A stretch of 64,000 nt of DNA from Tetrapyrgos nigripes (Eukaryota > Basidiomycota > Agaricomycetes > Agaricales > Campanellaceae). The stretch spans positions 434,001 through 498,000 of the forward strand of contig JAACJM010000013.1 in assembly GCA_013368315.1 (NCBI GenBank), read 5' to 3'. The notes under the pieces are model-generated. The model saw nothing but the letters and a program-made list of their open reading frames with translations, was not told the DNA's origin and searched no databases. Position numbers and translations under genes: made by a program. Every line of letters begins with the position of its first letter. The first letter of the stretch is position 1. Below, in pieces: positions 53,303 through 64,000 of the stretch.

Positions 53303-54820
53303 CTACTTCGCCCCAGGATACTGATCATACCTTACCTGCCTATCAGTCGTAATCTTCACTCCATTTGCTGCATCCCTGACAATCTCACCCTCACCCGCTC
53401 CCAACGAATTGTTCTTGTTGTCCGTGACAAGTTCACCGCTACTCCAATCACCCTCACCCTTGCCTCTCATGTCCTCAAGTGTGTATTGAGGAGCATGTGA
53501 GGCAATACCGGTGTTCATGTTTGAGCGAGTGGAGAGGATGTGAGTCGTACGGGAGGTCGAAGGGGCGGATGAGTGAGAGAGTGCAAAGGAACCACCGTAG
53601 GTGAGATCACCACGAATAGAGAGAATGATTCGGAGGGTCATAGAGGTGGTAAGGACAGCGGCCATGCTGTATCATTAGTGGAGCGTTAGAAACATTGAAA
53701 ATTGATGACATTGACAGTGGGAATTGAAAACGAACCTAGTAACGATGGTCTTGACGGGGTCACTGACATCAGTTGGCTTCATGATGAACCAGAACAACAT
53801 GTTGACCATGTTCACAATCCAGATGGCCTGTTGGATTCGAAGAAGGGAAGCATAGCCAAGTCATCAGTAAGCTGAAGATGTGATCAAGGAACCGAAACCT
53901 ACACCATAGAGGTTAAGGCCATCTCGGAGCATCAGTTTCCAGTATCCCAGGGGTTTGACATTGAGAGATTGGAAAGAGCGGTAGAGTGCTAAAGCGAACT
54001 ATTCCGAACAGCCTCAGTAAGAGCGTGTCTAAGCCTGATAAACGCACTTACTGATGCAGTATAGAGAAGAGTGGGCGCAAGCCAGTAGATGCCAACCCAG
54101 TTTTCTTTGGGACCTGCGATACAGCCTTGACCGTCAAGAAGAGGAACGGCTGTGTGGAAAATTTAAGCTGTCAGTCAGGTGAAATTTAGTGTGCCCAAAT
54201 CCGCCTACATCGGTAGAAGCCACAACAGATCGCAGTGACGACGACCTGGACAGCGAGCAGAGCACCCATGGCAAACAGGACATTCCTGCTCTTTTCGTAG
54301 ATGGCGTGAATACGGATGACGTGAACGGCTGTTTGTTGACTGGGAATTAGAGAATTTGAAAACCGGAAGTATGGATGCAAATCTGACCGGAAGCAGCAGC
54401 GAGCAGGATTGCAGTGCAAATGGGTTCGAAGAGGTAGAACTTTTGGCAGGACTAGAAGAGAGAAAAGGGAGATATGAGGAGAGTTTGACGCGGAGGAAGT
54501 AAGCGCCATACATCCCGGGACCATTTAGTATCGAAGAAAGCGACGGCTGGATCGACTTGAGTAAAGGTATGGACATGAGATAGATAATACTTACCGACAA
54601 TGGTGAACTCGACTGGCATGAAAATCCGCATGAAATGGAAAAGGACCTTGAGAACCGGCCAACCGGGTGATTTGAAGAGTCTCCATGTTCTGGGCGAGAG
54701 AACGAGCGTGTCCCAAGCGGCTACAGTGAGAGTACAGACTAGAAAGTACTTGTGGGCGCTGAGATGAGGAGGAAGGTCGAGCGAATGAGGGAGCTGGAGG
54801 CCAGTAGAGTTGCCTGACAT
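53303..54820 (-). CDS. DUF6533-type seven-helix membrane protein
   Basis: Agaricomycetes have large families of this kind. The start ATG 54820 gives SGNSTGLQLPHSLDLPPHLS, then KYFLVCTLTVAAWDTLVLSP with WRLFKSPGWPVLKVLFHFMR (the DUF6533 signature region). Membrane segments continue with ICTAILLAAA, VIRIHAIYEKSRNVLFAMGA and LLAVQVVVTAICCGFY, a helix near 54000, and MAAVLTTSMTLRIILSIRGD near the C-terminus. A Ser/Thr/Asp-rich cytosolic tail ends QYPGAK. About seven introns. No known ligand; the topology resembles fungal GPCR-like proteins. Confidence 0.75.
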
Positions 54821-54909
54821 GGTAGGAGGGAAGAAAAGAGGGATTGATGTATGTGACGACTGTCACACTTTTCTTCAGGCCCTGGCTTGATCCCTAACCG
54901 CTATCATCT

Positions 54910-55809
54910 ATGGCCTCACAGAGTTCTACATCCACATCCTCTTCAGAGACCTCAGCTCCTTCGTCTCCTGGTAACAACCAACAACAGAGTCCCCCAAACC
55001 AAGGCAATCTTTATCTGTTCGTCAGCACTTGCCTTTACCCCGCAGTAGTACTCAATTTTGATCTTCTTTTAGCTTCACTTTTCTTGCCACCCTACTTGTT
55101 CTTCTCTTGATATCATGTTCCATCGTCTTTAGATCATTTGTCCTTCGCAGACGCTACCGGCGTCGTTTGCAGGAAGCCCTCGCATCAGGAGGCGTGCTCG
55201 CTCCAAGAACACAGGGTTCACATAGAAAGCGTTTCCGTACCCGTCCCAGATTTTTTGATGTCTGGCTCAATGAAGGTGGTGATACTTGGGAGGATACCAT
55301 GGTATGTTCTACTCTCTCTATTCTCTTCATCGCGCTCATTTCGGGTTGCATTCTCTTCTCTTCCGAATTTAAAGCCTGTCGCGGCCTGCGCCATCAAACC
55401 AAAACGGCGTTTCAATGCCACATCCGATAAAGTTCCCCAATCACCATCACAAGCCGTCGGCGTTGCGCAGCCTCAAACAGCCAGAGCGCGCTTAACATCA
55501 CTTACCCGGGGACTCTTCCAACCCAACCATTCCTCGGCCTCTTCCCGGCTAAATGTCGATTTTGAGCCTTCATCGCCCCTGTCACCGACATCACCAACCA
55601 CTCCCATTACACCCTATAGTCCCTTTGAGGAAAAGCCGGATCCATTAGGGACAACTACCAGCTTGCTCCAAGTTTCCGTGTTGGTAGCGATGCCATCCCC
55701 TAGGAGATATACTTCCGCCCCGAGCGAGGAAATTCCTGAAGTATGCTTTGGAGTGACGAGGTTGCCTTGTAAAATTCCTGCTGTGATGGGATCTGGACAA
55801 TCATCTTGA
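54910..55809 (+). CDS. Single-pass membrane protein, basidiomycete-type, function unknown
   Basis: Three exons. A Ser-rich N-terminus (ASQSSTSTSSSETSAPSSPG) is followed by one membrane helix (FTFLATLLVLLLISCSIVFR), a strongly basic juxtamembrane block (VLRRRYRRRLQEAL), RPRFFDVWLNEGGDTWEDTM and a Ser/Pro-rich cytosolic tail that ends at 55809. I know of similar small membrane proteins in mushrooms but no function. It is divergent from the DUF6533-type gene, 89 bp between start codons. Confidence 0.7.
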
Positions 55810-57278
55810 CAAGTTATAGTTGTCATGGACTAGTGCTTTGTCTTGTTCTTACAATTTACCCCGAGCTTTTTCGCTCATCTGCGGAGTCGTTGCACGATCG
55901 CATGCCTTTGTATATTATTGTCAACCTCGATAATACCCCTATTGTCGCGAAGTATATAGGCGGAATTCAGAGTTTTGTCTGCGCAGTATGTATTATAAGG
56001 TTCTTCCTCCCTCATCTACATAGATTCCTTGTTACAGTACTAGTACATTGCCAGATGGCGGACTCGCACGTATAGTTATCAGTTATATATTCTTGCCCTC
56101 AACGCCCGCAAGCAGTCCTGTCTGATAGGAAATTTATGTAGGTACTTTATGTCAACTTCATGTGCCGTACCATTTGCAATTTCTATCTGTTTTTGCTCAA
56201 TCATGACAGACGTCCGTCAGGCGGACAGAACTAGAATGGATTATAAACAACAATGAATTATTCTGCGATCAACATCAACGATTCATCACCTCAAGGTCGA
56301 GCTAAGTACATCAGGGCTTTGTCAGGGCTGAGCAACGAAGAACAAAGGGGTTAAAGATTCATCACTGATGAAAGGACTCTAGCGTTCTGATTTAGAGCAG
56401 GGACGAGACGGCCCAAAAACTGCTCGGAGAGCTATTTCGAGCCATGATGATCGAGAACGGTAAAGGAACCGTGTTAAAAGGAACCGAGTCAAGCTTACGC
56501 TTGAAGTTGGAGCCGGGACGATTCTTGTGTTAATTCTGGAATCTGTTAGTAGTGATGGCACCAGCTTTCGCAGAACAAGAACGGGAGTCTTCGTCGCAGA
56601 TTCCAGGAGGTTTCTTGAATCTTGTCAAGGTCTTGCCGTGAAGCGATGTACCAGAAGTACAGAGTCTCGGTCCAGCTTGCAAGTGCATTCTCTGGCATCA
56701 AGCATCCCAAGCTTCTCGGATCTTTGCAGCCCGCGATCGCAGCTTCGAGAAGCAGCGTACTTGAAATTATAAGACACGTTGCTGAGGCCTGAGGCCGGTG
56801 GGGGGTCGAGACACATCGAATCACTGTCAGATGAGCAACAGATGAGGATAGGTACCTGCATCAAAGGAATCTGTTCTTCTGGATGATGGTCGATGGTCAG
56901 CGACATTGTCCGGTGATCTAGTAGTACATAGCTTGTACCTAGCACAAAGAACACCAAGAGCTATGCATTTCAAATGCATTTGCAAAGTATACCGAATAGC
57001 ATAGGCAGGCATAGTAGGACTACTTCCCAGAAATTAGAACCTAGACCGGATGCGGATGCATATTGTTGACATCAGTCATCAGGAGAAAAGCCTGTCGAGG
57101 ACATGGACGCGAGAACAGAGATGATCTGGACGAGACAGGTCTTGAAATTGGTGGAAACGACCCACAAGAGTTCTGCGTACGCCATTGCCTGTGAAAGGTT
57201 CCTTCCGTCCAAGGAAGGCTATAGATCACCTGAAGTATCTTAGTGTTCCTCCTTGCTCCTCCCTAAAAGAGTCTAACC
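55810..57278. other. Long intergenic stretch
   Basis: No gene was resolved in about 1.5 kb. A short ORF from ATG 56555 (APAFAEQERESSSQIPGGF) ends after 28 codons. CATTTCAAATGCATTTGCAAA near 56963 is a small imperfect palindrome. No terminal repeats were found. Confidence 0.35.
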
Positions 57279-57765
57279 ATGAGCATTTACAAAATTGTCC
57301 CATCCTCACCTGCCATCTCCCTCACAACCGCATCTGAAGGCCACAAAACCCTTGACCCATCCTTCCTCCTCCTCTCATCAGCCCTCGACACAAAAGATGG
57401 CTTCATACACATGTCCACTTCATCCCAAGTCCCTCAAACCTTGAAACGATTCTTTCCCACATCGACGAGTAACAGGGATAGCATTTACTTGTTCAAAGTC
57501 TCTTACGACGACGTGACGAAACGCGATGATGTAGAGATCAAATGGGAGACGCCTGAGGGAAAAAGTGCTGAGCCGTGGATAGAGGAGAGAGGGTTTCCGC
57601 ATATTTACTTGAAGGGTCAAGATGGTGGAGATGGCTATGGGTTGGCTGTATTTGGAGGCACTCAGGCAAAAGGTGTGGTGTGTGCCGCAGAGTGTGGTTG
57701 AGGTGGTTAGTGAGATTGGGACGGAAGGATGGGACGAGGGTCTAGACAAAGATTGGTTGGTATGA
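57279..57765 (+). CDS. DUF952 protein, C-terminus out of frame
   Basis: DUF952 proteins are small, of unknown reaction. ATG 57279 opens SIYKIVPSSPAISLTTASEG, then DTKDGFIHMSTSSQVPQTLK, SIYLFKVSYDDV and IKWETPEGK, and GFPHIYLKGQDGGDG. The H-M-S-T and F-P-H-I-Y motifs are the family hallmarks. This frame stops at 57701. The plus-one frame then continues QSVVEVVSEIGTEGWDEGLD and ends at TGA 57763-57765, which resembles the family C-terminus. Either a base is missing around 57640-57680 or the protein has a shortened end. Confidence 0.7.
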
Positions 57766-57947
57766 CCAAGTTGTATACATTACAGATCGTAGTGTTCAAA
57801 GTGCTCTGTAAAGACTATAGCTACATTGTATTATATGGGTTTTGTCCCGTATTAACGTTTGTGGAGGTGAAAGTAAGATAGCCATCCATGTCCATTTCCT
57901 TCTACAACGACTTTCTGGGTCCGGTGGGTAATGTCAACCATTTGAAG

Positions 57948-59689
57948 CTAACAAACGCCAAATATCAATACTCCCAAGATGGACATCCAAGCAGCAAAGA
58001 CCGATGGTCTGCTCGGGGACGAGCTGTTGTCGTTGGACGGGTCCCCAGTAACGGAGCCTCCGCCGCTGGTACCATCATTCGATCCACTCGCAGGTTCACC
58101 GTCTGGATGACTTTGTGGAGAGGGAAGAAGAGGCGCCTGAGTTCCCGTACTATCTTTTCCACCTAGTCGAGCATTGACGAAATCAAGATGAATCTGATGC
58201 TTGTTGGATAGAGATAACAGTTGGATGTAAGGGTTTCCGACGCTACTGGTAGTTCCATCGACAAAATCGCCAAAATTGAAAAGAGCGTAGGTGTTTCGTA
58301 CTGTAAAATAATATAGGGTCAGGCTGCAGGAAAACTTCATGGAGCCAAAGAAAAAAAATCTTACAGAATGCCATACCAAGAATCATGTCGAGAGCTCCGA
58401 CTGAGGAGAGCGTCGACGCGCTGCTCGCTATACCCGTCTGATACTATTGAGAAAGTCAGAGTCAGCTATACAGATGAGAACGAGGTTACTGACGAATGCC
58501 ATGCAGATGTTTTCACCGTCACCATCCTGCAGGTTCATATCACGGTTGAGATCCAAAGGTGCGACTGGATATTCCTGGCCTGAAAATATGAACGACACAT
58601 TGACCTCGTAGTCGCACGGAAGGCGCCAAAAATTGGAATATGACAAACTCGTATTGAGCTTTGTCCCATCCTCGATAAACGACGCGCCAGGTATTCGTCC
58701 ATAAATCGCATCGATAATATAGCCAGGCACTTGAGGGACCGTAAATCCTGAATCAAACATGACATGCAGTTGTTCAGAGGACCCTTCAGATGGATTTGGA
58801 ATGGTAGTGGTAGTACTGATTATCTGGCCATCTGGCCCGATGATCCCATTCGAGTCCAAAAGTGTCGCCCAGTGTTGATGAATAGGTTGATCAACAAGGA
58901 CAGGGAGTTTAGGCGCATCTAAAACAGCCTCTAATTTGGGAATCGTTTCACCGATGGTAAGCTGTCCGGACGATTGATATGATATGGCTTCCGTGGAAGG
59001 ATTCCTTGAGAGTAAAAGAGTCATGTAACTCGGAGTGGTCGTATTTTGTTGGAATATTCTGTCCAAAGGAGGGTCCGCAGAATTCGAATTTCCAAGAGAT
59101 CCTCGAATGAAGGATGATGCACTAGGTCCCAGACCTATGACACCCTGAGGAAAGGAGGTCTTCTGCGCGTCTTCAACACTGACCAAAACTTCCGGAAAGT
59201 CAGACAAGCGGATGACTTGAAAGATACAAGACTCACGATATACTTGGTCTTCGACAGAAAATCCATCGAAATCTAGACGCGCAGTGTTAATGTACCCTGA
59301 AATCGTTATCAGTATGAAGCATCTGCGACAGAAGCTTGGAATCACAATACCTGTTATTGGATTCCCAATAGCATAGCCCAGGCTCTCAAGGACGCTCAGA
59401 TTCTTGGTTCCCGGAACATTGCCAGCTACCCACAGATCAGAGCTTGGACTCCTTTCAATCAACTATACGGAAAGACAGTAATTCGGTCTCACCTGCCAGT
59501 ATCAACCAGGACAGAAAAATTGTTTCCCCCTAGGCTGACATCGACGAAATATAGAAGGTCATCGACGTTGTCCAGGATGGCCTCAGGAGAATGGCTCTTC
59601 CGTGTCGCTGCGGTTAAATGCAACTGCACTGCAGTGGCAAAGGAGAAGAGAAACCCAGACAGGTAGAGGAGCCGGACAGCAGGAACCAT
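57948..59689 (-). CDS. Aspartic protease-like protein C, GPI-type
   Basis: A paralogue of protease A. Signal peptide VRLLYLSGFLFSFATAVQ after ATG 59689. First active site VDTGSSDLWVAGNVPGT across an intron; second MFDSGFTVPQVPGY, again Asp-Ser-Gly. GVIGLGPSASSF and FWRLPCDYEVNVSFIFSG match the paralogues. The Ser/Gly/Asn-rich stalk ends in a hydrophobic tail (FAAWMSILGVLIFGVC). Introns are at the same places as in A and D. It shares a 587-bp intergenic region with CDC123. Confidence 0.82.
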
Positions 59690-60276
59690 GACCGATTGAG
59701 CAAGGCATTCTCGACTTGGTATGCTTCAAATAAAGCATCTACCGCTCTGTGATAGACGCCGTAGGTAGCTGAAATGAGTAATCGGTATCCACAAGTTGCA
59801 CCGAAAACCGGTGTGATGAGGCTGTTGATATATCAGTTATTCACAAACATGTTGAGTGAGAAGCCTCTGTTCTGCAGCTGGTCTATAATTGACCAAAATA
59901 CATGGTTGAAGAAGCGATCAGTAAGGAATGACCGTACCTATGACCGTACCTCTTGCTGCGTCTTGCAAGACTAAGCTTCCGAAATCTGGGTGCCTGCGAG
60001 ACAAGACTTTCTAAAGAGCGGCAGGGAATACTACTGTTGGCGATAGATACATATCAGCCCGACTCTTTAAATAAGTTTGATGGGTATTGCGGGTAACAAA
60101 GCGACCTAAACCATACCTCAGTGCAGCTTGCGTGGCTCTCCGGATGATCTGCCGCAGCGTCCCGTCCAATAAAATGGACTTGGTACCAGCAATCTTGATA
60201 GCCGTCATTTTTGAGACTTGAAATCTGAGTTGGTGGATGCAAGGAGCGCCGAAGACGCGCCACAATCTCTTTCATC
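59690..60276. promoter_or_regulatory. Divergent promoter region of protease C and CDC123
   Basis: No coding segment recognised. Open stretches on the minus strand (60011-60278) have no family features. Confidence 0.4.
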
Positions 60277-61523
60277 ATGATTTCATCGACATTCCCTCCA
60301 CAATCCTCAGATTATATTCTTTCCTTCCAATTCTCGTCTTGGTACCCGAAATTTCGCCATGTCAGCATTAAATCTACAGTCATTCGCCCCCTTTTGCAAG
60401 ATTTTGTCGATTATATGAACGCAGATGGTGTTTTCATCCCAGAGGGTTCCGAGGATGTGTTGGTCAACATCCTTATCGTCACTTAACCAGCTTCGTTAAG
60501 GCTCTCGTCTTGCTAGGCCTGCTACAAGTACTCTTTCTGATGACGAAAATGGAGACGAATCCGATGATGAAGGGGAAGAAGAGTCCCGCAAATTTGCTTT
60601 CCCGGAGTTGAACGAAAAAATCAGAGAATGTATCAGAGAGTACGGAGCTGTTTTTCCGAAGCTAAACTTCTCCTCTCCAAAGGTAATGTATTCCATGTTT
60701 CACAACTTTTAAAATCTGAAGACGTCTGTATAGGATGCATCGTGGATTCTACCCGCCTCCTCGCCTCTAAAATGCACTTCACCATCCGACGTCTATCTAC
60801 TGCTCAAATCATCGGATTTCATCACGCACGATCTCTCCTCAGACACTGTATTCGAAGGTTGTGATTCAAAATCATCTCACTACGAACTTGAGCTGGTGTT
60901 ACGGAAATGGTACCCTGTGGATCGCAGCAGAGAACTGAGATGTTTCGTTAGGAACAATACGCTCATCGGTAAGCTCATCTCCATTCTTCTCTGAGCATCT
61001 CCGAGTTAATTGTACGTTCAGGGTTTTGCCAAAGAGACACCAATTATTATGATTTTCTAAATAACACGGACACCGCTCTAAAATCGCTGAAACTGTCAAG
61101 AACTTCTGGAGCACAAGTATCCGACCGCTATGGGAGTATAATACAGACTGTACGTTCGTCCTTCGCTAGTATTCATCAAACGCATAATGACCTGTACTTG
61201 CAGATGTTTTCGACATTCTCCTCACCCGCGACCTTTCGCGAGCACACGTCGTCGATTTTAATCCCTATTCACCAAGAACAGACACACTACTTTTCACTTA
61301 CGAGGAGCTTTTGGATCTTATTAAAGACAGGACAGAGACGTCGACTCAATCACCAGAATTAAGAGTCATCGACTCCCGCTCCCATCCTGCTGCGAATAGC
61401 AACGCCCCCGCCAATCAACATAACATGGTACCATTTGAAGCGCTTAGTTTGAGCAGTGGACGGGATATCGAAGAATTTGCTGATCTTTGGGAGAAGGAGA
61501 TTAACGAAAGTATGCAACCTTGA
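60277..61523 (+). CDS. CDC123: CDC123, eIF2 assembly chaperone
   Basis: An ATP-grasp protein that joins eIF2 gamma to alpha. ATG 60277 opens SSTFPPQSSDYILSFQFSSW, then YPKFRHVSIKSTVIRPL, the acidic block SDDENGDESDDEGEEES, FPKLNFSSPKDASWIL, LKSSDFITHDLSS, LVLRKWYPVDRSRELRCFVR, GFCQRDTNYYDFL, VFDILLTRDLSRAHVVDFNP and a C-terminal acidic segment ending MQP. The ATP-binding Lys and the D-F-N-P-Y motif are present. Five or six introns, all standard. TGA at 61521-61523. Confidence 0.94.
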
Positions 61524-62055
61524 GATTCGGAGTCCATCAGTTACTTTCTGCATCTGTGCTTCTTGTTTACTCCCTGTATCAGGTTTCATCTGCTAGATAT
61601 CTTTTTGTGTACATTGCGAACCGCAAAATAACCGGTGTCTACGTGAGCATTGAAACGTTCCGATATGGAAATCAACAACCTCTTTCACCAACCACGACTG
61701 TGAAAGAATAATTACAGTGCAAGATACGAGCATCACATCTAGAAGGCCCTCGAGCCAATAGCAACGGTGTCTGAATCCTAAATCTCCACTTCAGCTCATT
61801 TGGCTTCAACCAAAGTCTGTTCTAGGACGGCACAGCACACGCAGAAAGAGCACCCAGTCCTCAAAAATTTTCTCATTCTTCACACTGTAAGCTTCATCGA
61901 TTTTCGTCCTTTGTGAGATGCTGCTGATCTCTGCCTGAAGCTCAATTGTACTGAGGCATCTTGATCGAAGAAATGACGTTAGGAGTCTCATTGATATTCA
62001 GAGGCTTCAAGCAATATCTGAGGGTTCCCTCACTCTGACATCTTCATTGTCAACC
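61524..62055. other. Intergenic before protease D
   Basis: No feature recognised in about 530 bp apart from the expected promoter of protease D. Confidence 0.4.
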
Positions 62056-63726
62056 ATGGCAAAGGGCCCTCATATCTCGCCTTTTTTGTCCTGCATTTCG
62101 GCGATCTCGCTGTTCCTCAGTGTCCTCAACACGACGGCCCTGGATATAACCGGACGGAAACGAAGCCTTTCAAGCAATCAAAACTCAAAAAGAGACGCGT
62201 CTGGTACTTTTGGAAATGGAAGTCTTGCGTTGGCAAATATTGCAGATGTGCAGTATCTGGGGAATGTGACTTTAGGGGGCAAGAATTTCGAGGTGTTGAT
62301 TGATACTGACAGGTGAGTTTGGCATTTCTTCTTATCGAGAAATCCTAAAATCGCCTTTAGCGTTGATCTTTACGTCGTCGGGGACGTTCCAGGGACGAAG
62401 GATCTTGGTATTCCCTTGAACCTCAGCTATGCGGACCGCGCAGACATAGCAGGGAACATCAGTACTGCACAGTTGCAATTTGACGGATACTCCATCCAAG
62501 ACCAGGCGTACCGTAGGTTTACATTCTTCTCATAACCACTTCTATCTCATATATCTGCATCCTTCAGTCAGAGTCAATCATACTGATGACTCCCTCTCTG
62601 GCGTCCTTGGGTTGGGTCCTACCAAACTTTCCGATATCCGCAACCTCGTTAATTCCAGTGCCGGAGACCCCATGATTAACCGAATCTTTCAACAGAACTC
62701 CAGCACTCCAAATTACATTACCTTTCTACTCTCTCGAAATGCGTCCATCGAAGGCAATAACCTGCTGTCCTCAGATGGGTATTATCCAGCCCAGCTGACC
62801 ATTGGAGATATTATTCCTGGATTGGAAGGCATCAATAACGCACCAAAGCTCCAAGCACTAGAGGACCAGAAAACCTTCGGTGGTACTTGGGTGACACTAC
62901 TGGACGCAGATGGGATCATAGGGCTTGATGGAAAAAGGATTAATACAACAACGATGGTTCAAAACGTCACCGCAGGAACCGAAGAGCAGTTGCGAGTGTT
63001 GCTGGATACGGGAACCTCTTTGCCTCAGTTGCCCGCACACATTGTCGATGCAATTTATGGAAAAATTCCTGGAGCCAAGTTTATCCAAAACGGAGGTGAC
63101 ATACGACCGGATTTGGACGTTTACACCAACTTTTGGAGGATTCCCTGTAATCAGGAAGTGAACGTTTCCTTCATATTCAGTTCTCAAGAATTTCCCGTTG
63201 CGCCCCTGGATCTCTCTTCGGAAGTTGGGATGGATAAAGATAGTGTGGATATCTGCATTGCTACTGTAAGTCCTTTGTTCATACAACGACCTTTCAGCAC
63301 TAATCATTCGCCATCACGCTTGTCATAGTTCCAACAAGTTGACCCTAGTGTTGCGGAGGATCCAGGCTCTGGAGCTCATGATATGGTACTCGGAATGGCG
63401 TTTTGTAAGTCCTCTCCAGGTTCTTGTCATTGCGAGTGGGTTTATGACGCCCTCCAGTACGAAACGTCTACGCACTCTTCAACTACGGCGATTTTGTTGA
63501 CAATTCTACCTCCAGGACTTCGGCTCCCTATATCCAATTCTTGACAATCTCCGACAAAGCCAAGATACACCAAGATTTTGTCAATGCGAGACTAAGTGGC
63601 GGAAACTCTACGTCAAGTGGTTCCAACTCGGGGCACGGTAGCTCAGTAACGGCTATATCAGAGATCCTTGCGTTGGGTCTGTCTGCTTTGATGATGGTCT
63701 TTGGGGCAGCTGGAGCGGCTTTGTGA
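62056..63726 (+). CDS. Aspartic protease-like protein D with altered first active site
   Basis: A paralogue of A and C. Signal peptide FLSCISAISLFLSVLNTTAL. The first active site reads IDTDSVDLYVVGDVPGT across the intron, so the Gly of Asp-Thr-Gly is Asp and the following Ser and Trp are changed too. The second site LLDTGTSLPQLPAH is canonical. GVLGLGPTKL, FWRIPCNQEVNVSFIFSS and the GPI-type tail (LALGLSALMMVFGAAGAAL) are as in the paralogues. The whole frame is otherwise intact. The protein may have lost protease activity or use it differently. Confidence 0.82.
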
Positions 63727-64000
63727 TGAGTCGTAAGTGTTGTATGTGGATTGGGATTTTGTTCTAGACAGTGAAAAGCTGCATGCAGTAACGTGTAGCT
63801 TGAAGCTCTCAGAGCACTCGGTACGGCCCGTCTTTCACCCTTTGCGGCCACGAATAGAAGTCTAGCATAGTATTGTATTCTGTATGTCAGATGTAGTTTT
63901 ATTAGAGTCGTCAGTACTGAAGCCTGTTGAAGCAAAAGACGTTGGAGTGCGCAGTCGATGCATGATACTTATATCGCGCCGAGCAGCATATATGAGCGGT
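63727..64000. other. 3' flank at the window edge
   Basis: Follows the stop of protease D. No further gene begins here. Confidence 0.4.

Noticed and set aside
1..64000. CRISPR array or prokaryotic operon
   Set aside because: No regularly spaced repeats exist and the genes carry spliceosomal introns, so the DNA is eukaryotic nuclear.

Overview
The window looks like an intron-dense basidiomycete (probably Agaricomycete) chromosome arm. Genes carry many 50-60 bp GT-AG introns, and several families are typical of mushrooms: a DUF6533-type seven-helix membrane protein, a DUF4436-like membrane protein, GPI-type aspartic protease paralogues, expanded P450 and casein-kinase-like genes, and a tyrosine-recombinase retrotransposon. 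All exon models are hand-built from splice signals and family conservation. No similarity search was run.

Layout. 1-9.2 kb: 3' end of a WD40 (DCAF4-like) gene, a degenerate minus-strand coding patch, SMC6 (minus), a Ych1-type rhodanese phosphatase (minus) and a roadblock/LC7 dynein light chain (plus, divergent from it). 9.7-14.3 kb: an allantoate-permease-type MFS transporter with about 21 introns and three microexons, then a trans-enoyl-reductase-like MDR oxidoreductase. 14.8-22.9 kb: a mobile island. It holds a 722-bp internally deleted hAT element with a perfect 8-bp target duplication, and a 7.2-kb DIRS/Ngaro-like retrotransposon (gag, zinc knuckle, RT/RNase H, tyrosine recombinase, all minus) whose right end stops 31 bp before the start codon of a Na+/H+ antiporter. 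22.9-30.6 kb: NHA1-like antiporter, cupin protein, mago nashi, mitochondrial RSM10 and SUS1/ENY2. 30.7-36.7 kb: F-box and CK1-like fragments and a tandem segmental duplication carrying one intact and one broken aspartic protease. 37.0-44.5 kb: PPIL4/CYP6 cyclophilin-RRM protein, a second hAT MITE, a P450 with an altered I-helix motif and an alpha/beta-hydrolase. 45.2-57.8 kb: DUF4436-like protein, GPI3/PIG-A, mitochondrial ribosome recycling factor, EFM7-like methyltransferase, DUF6533-type protein, a small membrane protein and a DUF952 protein. 57.9-63.7 kb: two further aspartic protease paralogues flanking CDC123.

Most genes are core housekeeping functions: genome maintenance (SMC6), exon-junction complex (mago), mRNA export/SAGA (SUS1), mitochondrial translation (RSM10, RRF1), GPI-anchor synthesis (GPI3), translation factor modification and assembly (EFM7, CDC123), and pre-mRNA-linked prolyl isomerase (PPIL4/CYP6). 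The accessory layer is transporters, oxidoreductases, the four aspartic protease loci and the mobile island. No obvious secondary-metabolite cluster is complete here, although the MFS transporter and enoyl reductase sit side by side.

Two themes recur. First, exons of 6-12 nt are needed in at least five conserved genes. Second, conserved genes (RSM10, PPIL4/CYP6, the hydrolase, probably DUF952) show single-base frame breaks, which points to either assembly indels or recent decay.
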